Shown here: positions 1-6,903 of the stretch, piece by piece | Layout of the letters: the number at the start of each line of letters is the position of its first letter | How positions within the stretch are numbered: position 1 is the first letter of the stretch | Origin: Helicobacter pylori | GTDB taxonomy: Bacteria; Campylobacterota; Campylobacteria; Campylobacterales; Helicobacteraceae | Length of the DNA stretch: 64,000 bases | Direction of reading: 5' to 3' | Assembly: GCF_030062585.1 (NCBI RefSeq) | Contig: NZ_CP071935.1 | Coordinates: forward strand, 1,256,627 to 1,320,626 | The notes under the pieces: model-generated | The model's input: only the letters and a program-made list of their open reading frames with translations | What the model was told of the DNA's origin: nothing | The model's database searches: none | Program-made: the position numbers and the translations under genes

Positions 1-120
1 CATTCAATCATTCAATCATTCATTCATTCAATCATTCAATCATTCAATCATTCAATCATTCAATCATTCAATCATTCAAGCAATCAAGCAATCAAGCAAT
101 CAAGCAATCAAGCAATCAAG
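1..120. repeat. Octanucleotide satellite, two unit types
   Basis: Uninterrupted 8-bp tandem array. CATTCAAT occurs at 1-16 and 25-72 (8 copies) with one CATTCATT variant at 17-24. A hybrid unit CATTCAAG lies at 73-80, then CAATCAAG is repeated five times at 81-120. The array probably continues to the left of the window. Because 8 is not a multiple of 3, every reading frame is sampled, and on the minus strand each passes a TGA, so the array is not coding. It ends about 18 bp before a possible -10 box for the downstream gene train. Confidence 0.95.
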
Positions 121-137
121 CAACGCTATCATGTTTT

Positions 138-143
138 TATAAC
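138..143 (+). promoter_or_regulatory. Possible -10 box for the accessory gene train
   Basis: TATAAC lies 18 bp after the satellite and about 190 bp before the first gene. It resembles the H. pylori housekeeping -10 consensus TATAAT. The placement would put the satellite over the upstream promoter region. No transcript data support it. Confidence 0.3.
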
Positions 144-270
144 TATTTTTATCACTTTTACAAAAGATCGCTTAAAAATCCCTTACTTTTTATTATTCCC
201 CCTTGCATTAACCCTTTTATTCCCTCTCTCATTAATCCGTGCCACAACATTTTTAAACCATTTGATTCCA

Positions 271-300
271 TAAGCCCCATTTTTAAATCAGTGGGGCTTA
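271..300 (+). promoter_or_regulatory. Leader hairpin upstream of the DUF262 gene
   Basis: A perfect 9-bp inverted repeat (TAAGCCCCA, then TGGGGCTTA) with a 12-nt loop sits about 20 nt before the ribosome binding site of the DUF262 gene. No T-run follows on either strand, so it does not look like an intrinsic terminator. It is more likely an mRNA leader structure or a protein-binding inverted repeat. The rest of 121-330 shows no gene. Confidence 0.6.
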
Positions 301-330
301 CAGAGTTAAATTCAATACAAGGAGAAGACG

Positions 331-2064
331 ATGGCAAAAGTAGATGTAGAGTTAAAAAAACTCCATAAAATTTTAGTGGATGATGATTATTTTTATCAAG
401 TTCCCGATTACCAACGCCCTTATGTGTGGGATAAAGATCATTTAGGGGCTTTGATTGATGATCTGGTGGGGAGCTACACAAACAATAAAGAAGATGATTA
501 TTTTTGCGGCTCTATTGTGATCGCTGAAAACCAAAAAGATAACAGATGGGATGTTGTGGATGGCCAACAGCGATTAACGAGTTTTATTATCTTGGCTTGC
601 ACGATTTTAAGGCTTTATAAACACAGGTTAGGGCAAAAATCTAAAGATTTTATTGAAGGGAGTATTTATGATAAATACGATAAAGAAAAAGAGCGTCTGA
701 AATTCTTAACCGCTCAAAATTACAACAGCATTTTTGAAAACACGGTGTTAAAGAATTTAGAGTTTGAAGACAACATTAAAACGAGCGAATTGAATAAGAA
801 GTTTGATGAAAACACTTATTTGCGTAACGCTTATTATTTTAGAGAGCTATTGAATGAGAGCGTGGAAAATGGTTCAATAAGCGATATTGATGATTTTGTC
901 AAGTGGTTTTATGAACACATTGTTGTGACCAGGATCATTTGTTTTGAGCAAGACAGCGCGATGCAAATCTTTCAAGTGTTAAACGACAGAGGCCAACCCT
1001 TAAGCCCTATTGATATTTTAAAATCCAGTTTGATGCAAGAAATCAAACAAGATAGTGAAAAGCGTAAGGATTTTATAACCACTTGGGACAAATTGGTTGA
1101 AGCTTGCAAGAGCATTGAAGGCATAGATATTGATTTGGAAGACTTTTTTAACATGTATTTAGAATACGCTGATCCTAGTTCTTCTAAAAAGAGAGCCGAT
1201 AAGGGATTAAAAAAGGTGTTCAAAGACAGCAAAAAAGACGCTTGCGAGTTCATTTATGATGTGAGCGCTTTTATGAAATCTTATACCGATTTGTTAAAAA
1301 AACAAGACCGATACATTTATTTATTAAGATACCTTCCCTCTAGGTATTGGGCCAGCATTTTAACGACCGCCCTTTATGTCAAATACCCTGATTTTGACGC
1401 TTTGAAAAATCTTTTGGTGTCTTATTATTACCAAACTTGGATTGCAGGAGGCACGATCACGCGCATCAAGCAAACCAGTATCAACATTATCAAAAATGTT
1501 AAAAGCAATAAGGGCATTGAAACCATTCAAGAGCTTATACTGGACAACATAGAATCTTATAACACCTTTAACCAATACCGCTATAACTTATGGGATAGCC
1601 CTTCTGTTTATCCTAGCAAATGGTTACGCCCTGTCTTAGCCCTAGCTAATTATTTTATGACAGATGAAGAGAAACCCCATTTTATCGCTATGGATGCCGA
1701 AACCCAAGTGGAACATATTTTACCCCAAAATCCCAAAAGAGGCAGTCAATGGAACGCGGATTTTAACAAAGAAAAAAGAGAAGAATTGGTGAATAATATC
1801 GCGAATTTAACCCTTTTAAAGCGTAAAAAGAACGCAAAAGCCTTAAACATGGATTTTGATGAAAAAAGAAAAATTTATGGCGGCAAAGACCCAAGCAAAG
1901 TGATTAGCTGTTATGACATCACTAAAGAATTGTATAGCGATTATAGGAAGTGGGATGAGAAGTCTCTCCAAAAGCGATACGATTTTTTGTATGAAATTAT
2001 CACGCCTGTTTTACACATAGAAGGGCAAGAAGAGGGATATGAAGATGATTTTGATCTAGAATGA
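331..2064 (+). CDS. GmrSD-like DUF262/DUF1524 protein (type IV restriction family)
   Basis: 577 residues, preceded by a good ribosome binding site (aaggaga, about 319-325). The N-terminal DUF262 domain shows the family signature YQRPYVW (27-33) and DGQQRLT (77-83). This ParB-like fold is used for NTP binding or hydrolysis in GmrS. The C-terminal DUF1524 domain shows VEHILPQ (460-466, His462) and the conserved NLTLL stretch near 492 followed by the Asn-Ala-Lys-Ala-Leu-Asn segment, the HNH-like nuclease half seen in GmrD. Both halves are intact in one chain. Known relatives cut modified phage DNA, but DUF262 proteins are diverse and the substrate here is unknown. It is first of a same-strand train with gaps of about 40 bp, suggesting a shared mRNA. 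Confidence 0.87.
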   Translation: MAKVDVELKKLHKILVDDDYFYQVPDYQRPYVWDKDHLGALIDDLVGSYTNNKEDDYFCGSIVIAENQKDNRWDVVDGQQRLTSFIILACTILRLYKHRLGQKSKDFIEGSIYDKYDKEKERLKFLTAQNYNSIFENTVLKNLEFEDNIKTSELNKKFDENTYLRNAYYFRELLNESVENGSISDIDDFVKWFYEHIVVTRIICFEQDSAMQIFQVLNDRGQPLSPIDILKSSLMQEIKQDSEKRKDFITTWDKLVEACKSIEGIDIDLEDFFNMYLEYADPSSSKKRADKGLKKVFKDSKKDACEFIYDVSAFMKSYTDLLKKQDRYIYLLRYLPSRYWASILTTALYVKYPDFDALKNLLVSYYYQTWIAGGTITRIKQTSINIIKNVKSNKGIETIQELILDNIESYNTFNQYRYNLWDSPSVYPSKWLRPVLALANYFMTDEEKPHFIAMDAETQVEHILPQNPKRGSQWNADFNKEKREELVNNIANLTLLKRKKNAKALNMDFDEKRKIYGGKDPSKVISCYDITKELYSDYRKWDEKSLQKRYDFLYEIITPVLHIEGQEEGYEDDFDLE

Positions 2065-2105
2065 TTGAAAATCATCAAGCATAAAAATAACAAAGGGGAT
2101 AATCA

Positions 2106-3359
2106 ATGCCTAAAAAAGAGCTATTAAAGATGTCAAAGAAAAGGATTTTTAAAGACTTCTTAAAAGAAGCCAAACAACACCGCCCCATTATTTTCTATAC
2201 AGATAATGATTGTGATGGCATGTTGGCTGGCAGCGTTTTAATGTCTATGTGTTACAGATTGGGTATTAAAGATTTCTTTTTCTTTAGCCCCTTAAGGAAT
2301 GCGCATGGCTATGGTTTCACTGATTTATCCCTAAATGATTTATTGTCTCAACCTTGTATCTTTAACCCTAAAACCAATCAATTAGTCCGCCTAGATTGCA
2401 TTAAAAACCAATTTCAAAAAGACCCCTTATTGTTTAGTGCTGATTTGGGGGCGGATTTGGCCGCTGATACACAATTGCAAGAAATCTTATTAGAGCGTTT
2501 TGAACAATGCATCATCACAGACCACCATAAGAGTTTTGAAGTTGATTTGATTGATGGAAATAAAATCGCCTACATTAACCTGAATGATGAAAAAGACGCT
2601 AACTATTATAGCGGGGCTTTCACAAGCGCTTTAGTGTTTAATCAAATCTTTCAAACGCAAACCACTCCTTTAGAAGAAGAATTGATCGCTATCACGCTTT
2701 TAAGCGATCGCATTGATTTGGATAACGGGGATAATTTGGATATGGTTTTGAATTTAGCACAAGCTAAACATGACCGCATTGAATGCTTTTTCAAAGATAA
2801 AGATCTTTCTTTAGCCCAAGACGATTTAGATGGAATTTCTAACTTATACGGCTTTAATTGCATCAATTATATCAACGCTTTAAGCCGTTTGAGCGGGGCT
2901 AGAGAGTTTAAGGGTTGTTATGATAGCTATTTGCATTATCTGGTTTTAAAGCATTTCAATCCCATAAGCGATCCGCGCTTAAGCGCCTTTAATGTTAAGG
3001 AATTCAAAAGATACAACGACATTAAAAAGAAAATAGTGAAAGAAAGCGAAGAAAACGCTCAAATTTTTTCTTGTAACAAAATATTAGTGGCTCTTTTAGA
3101 TGAAAGCTGCTCTATTAAAGTGGGTGTCAGCGGTTTAGTGGCTAATAACTTTTTAAAAAAATACCCTTTCAATCATTCCCTTTGTATCTATAGAGACAAT
3201 AAAGACGGGTATAGCGGTAGCGCTAGGGGTGATGGGACTTTTTTAAGCCAGATTAAAACCATTCCTCTAATACAAGCTGGCGGGCATGAGGAAGCTTTTG
3301 GGTTGAGCTTTGCAAAAGAGGATTTTGAAAAAGTAATCAAAAGCTTACAGGCCTTATAA
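2106..3359 (+). CDS. DHH/DHHA1 family phosphoesterase (RecJ/NrnA-like)
   Basis: 417 residues, with AAAGGGGA upstream of the ATG. DHH-superfamily metal-binding motifs are present: DNDCDG (33-38, the DxDxDG motif), DLGAD in the middle of the N-terminal half, and DHH at 139-141. Near the C-terminus GGHEEAFG (from residue 392) is the DHHA1 glycine-histidine substrate-binding motif. Members hydrolyse phosphodiesters in ssDNA, short oligonucleotides or cyclic dinucleotides using Mn2+. The length lies between NrnA (about 320) and RecJ (about 570), so the substrate cannot be read from the sequence. It lies 41 bp after the DUF262 gene and 44 bp before the next gene. The nuclease class is well supported; the role is not. 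Confidence 0.85.
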   Translation: MPKKELLKMSKKRIFKDFLKEAKQHRPIIFYTDNDCDGMLAGSVLMSMCYRLGIKDFFFFSPLRNAHGYGFTDLSLNDLLSQPCIFNPKTNQLVRLDCIKNQFQKDPLLFSADLGADLAADTQLQEILLERFEQCIITDHHKSFEVDLIDGNKIAYINLNDEKDANYYSGAFTSALVFNQIFQTQTTPLEEELIAITLLSDRIDLDNGDNLDMVLNLAQAKHDRIECFFKDKDLSLAQDDLDGISNLYGFNCINYINALSRLSGAREFKGCYDSYLHYLVLKHFNPISDPRLSAFNVKEFKRYNDIKKKIVKESEENAQIFSCNKILVALLDESCSIKVGVSGLVANNFLKKYPFNHSLCIYRDNKDGYSGSARGDGTFLSQIKTIPLIQAGGHEEAFGLSFAKEDFEKVIKSLQAL

Positions 3360-3403
3360 AGTCAAATAACGCTAAGGCTGAATGTTAAAAAAGAGGACTT
3401 GAC

Positions 3404-5236
3404 ATGTTGTTGGATTATGATTTTTTATTGTTATTGAATGATGAGAGCGGGAATCCAACCAGATACTACTATTTGTTACAAGATTTTGAAAAGGATTTTG
3501 TGGCTAGTAAAGTGGCTCAAAATAGAGCGAAGAGATTCGTTAAGGAGATCATTGGGAGGGAGAAAGCCTCTAAAACTAAAAACAGCGCCATTGAAGTTTC
3601 TAACACGAAAGCTTCTGCTGTTAAGAACGAAACGATTGGAAGCGGCGATCTTAAAAAGGTGTGTGAGAAAATCAAAAGCGGACTACCCTTTGGGACTATC
3701 TCAGCCTTTAAACCCTTTAAAGACGCTTTTTATAGGGATTTCAATCATAATGAGCAAAAATTACTGATAGTGGCAGCTAAAAGCGGTTGCATTCAATCTA
3801 GTGCTGACAAACTGGCTCAGTTAAAAACGCGCTTACTCTATTGGCAGGACAAATCTGTTAAAGTGGATTGGGATAAACCCATTTTGATTAAGGACTTCTT
3901 TAAAGGCAATAATTACCTTTATAGGAGGTTGTGTTTTTTATTGGGGAAGCATTTTATGGACAGATTTTTTAAGAATAACGCTAAGGCGAGCGTGAAAGAC
4001 TTTATATCCAGTAAGGAATTTGTCAGTAAATACCGATACACCCCCAAGCAAAATACAGAAAGAGCGAAAAAGCTGCAATCGTATTTAGAGAGTAAGCGTG
4101 ATTTTATAGGGTTTGTTCAAACGCTTAACTCTTTGAAAGACAGCCCGCAAGATCCTTTTTTACCCGATGAAGAAATAAGCTTTTTGGTGTTCGCAAATGA
4201 GCCTACTATCATATTTAATTTAAGGGACTATTTATTGGTGTTAGCGCAAATATTTAACCAACAAGCGATCTGTTATTGTGATAGCAAATGCCCTATAGAA
4301 TTAATCAACGCTTCACCGGGTAAGGACTTTAACAAGACACAAGACAGCTTTTCAGACATCAAATTCTCAACGCCCAATCAATTAGAACAATCTCTCAACG
4401 CTCTTAAAAACAAGCTAGCTGCATTCTTTTCAAAACACCCTGATAAAAACAATGGTATAGAGTTTAATGAAATCGTTAAGACTCAAATAAAAGCGCTTTA
4501 TATGCCACAATCTAGCGATGATTTTGATGATTTTCGCAAGGATCTTGAAGATAGCGTTAAAAGTTTTATCAGAGCGAAAAAAAATCGTTATGGTTTTCCT
4601 AAAATCTTTGATGTTGCAGACATAGAACAAGAAGAGAGGGAAGTCATTGAATGGCGAGAAAAAAATAGAGCGTCAAAACAAAGCTATAAACAAAACCTTC
4701 AAATCAACGAAATCGCTAACGATTTAAAGCATGATAAGGTAGTGGATAAAAGAGCGATTTTAAGCGTGATAGACGCTGATTTAGAGCGTGGTTTTATCCC
4801 GCCTAAAGACTTGTTAAAACAATTAGAAAAAATCAGCGCTTCTCTTTCTAAAGACATCGTAATAGCGATAAAGCAAGTAGAAAAATTAGAGCTTAACTAC
4901 GCGCTAATAGACAATATCCAACACAATACGCTTGATGACACGCTTGATTTTACCTTTATTATTGGGGATTCTTTGAGCGTTCAGTCGCTTTATGTTACCT
5001 TTGATCTTGTGATTGACATGGATAGGCCTATGAGCGAGCAGTTCCTCAACCATATTGGGAAATTGGGGAGTTTTGAATCTAGAGAGCGAGCGTTAGAGTG
5101 TGTGCGATTAACACAAGCTAAACTGATCATTGAAACGCCTAGGGAAGCGCTAAAAAATGCGGAATTATTGCAAATTGAAGAAATATTGACTGGCTGTATT
5201 TTTAATGGCGCTTACCGCCTTCAAAAACGATCTTAA
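3404..5236 (+). CDS. Unrecognised 610-residue protein of the accessory train
   Basis: Starts at an ATG preceded by an AGAGG-like site. I do not recognise a family. Visible: no signal peptide or clear membrane segment; a hydrophilic Lys/Ser/Thr-rich stretch around 45-80; a Phe/Tyr/Trp-containing helical-looking middle; several short Cys positions near 290 (CYCDSKC) that might bind a metal but lack a standard zinc-finger spacing; a Glu/Arg-rich charged stretch around 410-430; and a hydrophobic, Asp-rich C-terminal third. Its place between a DHH phosphoesterase and the 299-residue protein suggests a part in the same process. The codon pattern is ordinary for H. pylori, so the frame is believable. 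Confidence 0.8.
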   Translation: MLLDYDFLLLLNDESGNPTRYYYLLQDFEKDFVASKVAQNRAKRFVKEIIGREKASKTKNSAIEVSNTKASAVKNETIGSGDLKKVCEKIKSGLPFGTISAFKPFKDAFYRDFNHNEQKLLIVAAKSGCIQSSADKLAQLKTRLLYWQDKSVKVDWDKPILIKDFFKGNNYLYRRLCFLLGKHFMDRFFKNNAKASVKDFISSKEFVSKYRYTPKQNTERAKKLQSYLESKRDFIGFVQTLNSLKDSPQDPFLPDEEISFLVFANEPTIIFNLRDYLLVLAQIFNQQAICYCDSKCPIELINASPGKDFNKTQDSFSDIKFSTPNQLEQSLNALKNKLAAFFSKHPDKNNGIEFNEIVKTQIKALYMPQSSDDFDDFRKDLEDSVKSFIRAKKNRYGFPKIFDVADIEQEEREVIEWREKNRASKQSYKQNLQINEIANDLKHDKVVDKRAILSVIDADLERGFIPPKDLLKQLEKISASLSKDIVIAIKQVEKLELNYALIDNIQHNTLDDTLDFTFIIGDSLSVQSLYVTFDLVIDMDRPMSEQFLNHIGKLGSFESRERALECVRLTQAKLIIETPREALKNAELLQIEEILTGCIFNGAYRLQKRS

Positions 5237-5247
5237 AGGCAATAGAC

Positions 5248-5343
5248 ATGAAAACTTTAAGCAAAATTAAAACCACCACAAGGAGGAACAAGCCATGCCA
5301 AAAAGATAAAAACTACCAAAAAACATTGAACGACCGATTATAG
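5248..5343 (+). CDS. Possible small basic protein, 31 residues
   Basis: ATG at 5248 with AAAGG about 8 nt upstream. The product is very basic, with a Thr-Arg-Arg core, and has no membrane segment. It fills most of the gap between the 610- and 299-residue genes. A competing reading uses the ATG at 5295, which has a near-perfect AAGGAGGA site at 5280-5287 but meets TAA after four codons (MPKR); that frame continues open for about 30 codons beyond the stop. One of the two may be a leader peptide, or the 5295 frame may be a gene stopped by mutation. Confidence 0.35.
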   Translation: MKTLSKIKTTTRRNKPCQKDKNYQKTLNDRL

Positions 5344-5379
5344 CGGAATTTAAAACAAATTTTTACCAAGGAGTATTTT

Positions 5380-6279
5380 ATGGGTTTTCAAAACGAAAAT
5401 GAGTTAAAACTAGGCGCGTCAGTCAAAGCCACAATCAATAACAAAGTGGTGGAGGCTAAAGTCATTAGCATTGGGTTTAATCGTGTAACCTTAAGGAGCC
5501 AAAAAGGCAACGAAGCCACATACTTTTTCAATAGCGATAAGTTTTTAAAATGGTTTAAGGAAGTGCCTTTGAATGAAGTTGCGAAAAATCACGCTGAAAA
5601 AAGCGGAGAGGATTTGTTGAAAGGCGTTAAAATCGTTACGAGTGGTGCGAGTGTTAAGGACAGGACTTCTACTTCTAAAGAAAAAGAGGATAGGTTTAAA
5701 CTCGCTTTTGGATTTAAGACTACCGATGATAAGACTAGCTTTGAGATTATTGCGGAGGATTATACTTTAAGCGAGAGAAAAAGTAGGCTCGGTTCGTTAT
5801 TATCTCCGATGTTTTTTGAGGGGAGTGGTAATCAAGCGTCCGCTATCATTATAACCGCTCTCCATTATGCGAAAGGGCTAAACCGACATAGCGATGCGGA
5901 GTGGCGTGCTATGATTGATAACCGAGATGAGGAAAAATGCGAGCTTACGACACTTGATAATTTGGATAGAGTTGGAACGACTTTATTCTGTGGCGTGATT
6001 AAAGAGTATGCGGAGGGTAATAAGGAGTTTGAAAAAGAACTTAACGACTTTTCCCCTGATGGTTTTTGGGCTATGACTTTACCTAAAAACAAAAATGAGG
6101 CGTTGTTTATCGCTCAATTGCTCTGTGATGGCGGTATCAATAAATATGATTTAACATGCGCAGGTCTTACTGAAAATTTGCTAAAAGACATTTTTAATAA
6201 TATTGGACTAGCGACTGCTAAAGAGGTTGATGAGCATTTAGCAAATTTAGATAAAGAGGAGGCGGAGTTAAAAGAATAA
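5380..6279 (+). CDS. Unrecognised 299-residue protein, last gene of the accessory train
   Basis: Good start (AAGGAG about 8 nt before the ATG). The first 60 residues alternate strand-like segments (a GASVKATI stretch, then VVEAKVISIG and VTLRSQKG), which suggests a small beta-barrel or SH3-like module. A Lys/Glu/Ser/Thr linker follows, then a globular region of about 170 residues and a Glu/Lys C-terminal tail. I do not recognise the family. Codons such as GAG, GCG and CGA seem more frequent from 5640 to 6110 than in neighbouring genes, a possible sign of acquisition. The gene ends at a hairpin with a T-run, closing the train. Coding is likely; function is unknown. Confidence 0.78.
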   Translation: MGFQNENELKLGASVKATINNKVVEAKVISIGFNRVTLRSQKGNEATYFFNSDKFLKWFKEVPLNEVAKNHAEKSGEDLLKGVKIVTSGASVKDRTSTSKEKEDRFKLAFGFKTTDDKTSFEIIAEDYTLSERKSRLGSLLSPMFFEGSGNQASAIIITALHYAKGLNRHSDAEWRAMIDNRDEEKCELTTLDNLDRVGTTLFCGVIKEYAEGNKEFEKELNDFSPDGFWAMTLPKNKNEALFIAQLLCDGGINKYDLTCAGLTENLLKDIFNNIGLATAKEVDEHLANLDKEEAELKE

Positions 6280-6305
6280 CCCCCCTAGGGGGTCTCCTTT
6301 TTTTT
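6280..6305 (+). terminator. Terminator-like hairpin after the accessory train
   Basis: A C-run/TA/G-run inverted repeat starts directly at the stop codon of the 299-residue gene and is followed within a few bases by an eight-T run. The loop is tight, so the folded stem must open by a few pairs. Confidence 0.6.
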
Positions 6306-6390
6306 AATCTTTTCTTTTATTCTTTTATTTTTTCTTTTTTCATTCCCTCTCTAATCTGTCCATTTAATTTTGTTTAAAATATATTATGTG

Positions 6391-6396
6391 TATAAT
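6391..6396 (+). promoter_or_regulatory. -10 box of hicB-hicA
   Basis: TATAAT lies 29 bp before the chosen hicB ATG. It overlaps the earlier in-frame ATG at 6386, which argues against that codon as the start. Confidence 0.6.
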
Positions 6397-6424
6397 CATA
6401 AGAAATTTAATCAAAGGTAGTGCC

Positions 6425-6643
6425 ATGCTTATAAACGCTGTCATAGAAAAAGATGAGAATGGGTATTTTGCTTTTGTCCCCTTTCTAAAAGGCTGTGTAT
6501 CACAGGGGAAAAGTTATGAAGAAGCCCTAAGAAATATTAAAGAAGCCATAGAGCTTTATTTGGGAGATTTAGAAGCCGATGAGTTAGCTTTTCTTTCTAA
6601 GAAAAATTCTGTAATAGCACCCATTGAGATAGCTTTTGCCTGA
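6425..6643 (+). CDS. hicB: HicB-like antitoxin
   Basis: 72 residues from the ATG at 6425, which has AAAGGTAG upstream; the in-frame ATG at 6386 lies inside the -10 box. The chain shows the HicB pattern: an N-terminal strand (INAVIEKDENGYFAFVPFL), then KGCVSQGKSYEEALRNIKEA with the family's Gly-Cys-x-Ser-x-Gly and Tyr-Glu-Glu-Ala-Leu helix. It is short and keeps only the RNase-H-like half; no C-terminal ribbon-helix-helix or HTH DNA-binding domain is visible, so autoregulation may need another factor. The toxin gene overlaps its 3' end. Order is antitoxin first, the reverse of the classical hicA-hicB arrangement. Confidence 0.85.
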   Translation: MLINAVIEKDENGYFAFVPFLKGCVSQGKSYEEALRNIKEAIELYLGDLEADELAFLSKKNSVIAPIEIAFA

Positions 6644-6830
6644 ATTGCCACGACTCACAGCTAAAGAAGCGGAGAAGCTATTATTGCAGAATGGATTTGT
6701 TTTCTCTAGGCAAAAAGGCAGCCATAGAATTTATGTGAAAGATAAAATCAGGCAGGTTTTGCCTTTTCATTCTGGCGAAATCTTGCACCCTAAAATAGTG
6801 AAAGAAATCATGGAAAATATCCTTAAATGA
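6636..6830 (+). CDS. hicA: HicA-like mRNA interferase toxin
   Basis: 64 residues. Begins at a TTG at 6636 that overlaps the last 8 nt of hicB, so translation is probably coupled to the antitoxin. HicA features: N-terminal LTAKEAEKLLLQNGF helix-turn, then RQKGSHRIYVK with the conserved Gly-Ser-His (His30) that is the catalytic residue of this dsRBD-fold RNase, and the closing strand VLPFHSGEILHPKIVKEI. The active site appears intact. The family blocks growth by cutting translated mRNA until neutralised by HicB. Confidence 0.85.
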   Translation: MPELPRLTAKEAEKLLLQNGFVFSRQKGSHRIYVKDKIRQVLPFHSGEILHPKIVKEIMENILK

Positions 6831-6864
6831 AATCTAAAGAAGTCTTAAAGATCTTAAACAATAT

Positions 6865-6899
6865 AAAAACCCAACAAAAAGCGTTTTTAGTGGGTTTTT
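6865..6899. terminator. Bidirectional terminator between hicA and speA
   Basis: AAAAACCCA (6865-6873) pairs with TGGGTTTTT (6891-6899), with an additional inner A5/T5 pairing. Both strands give a GC-core stem followed by a T-run, fitting the convergent 3' ends of hicA and speA. Confidence 0.8.
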
Positions 6900-6903
6900 G
6901 CGT

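Noticed and set aside
1..120. CRISPR-like array
   Set aside because: Units are 8 bp, contiguous and without unique spacers; no cas genes nearby.
158..481. 107-codon minus-strand ORF over the leader of the DUF262 gene
   Set aside because: Antisense to the leader and to the DUF262 start, no ribosome site, Ser/Pro/His-rich composition unlike real genes here.
3438..3767. 109-codon plus-strand ORF
   Set aside because: Overlaps the first part of the 610-residue gene in another frame and has Lys/Arg/Leu-heavy shadow composition.
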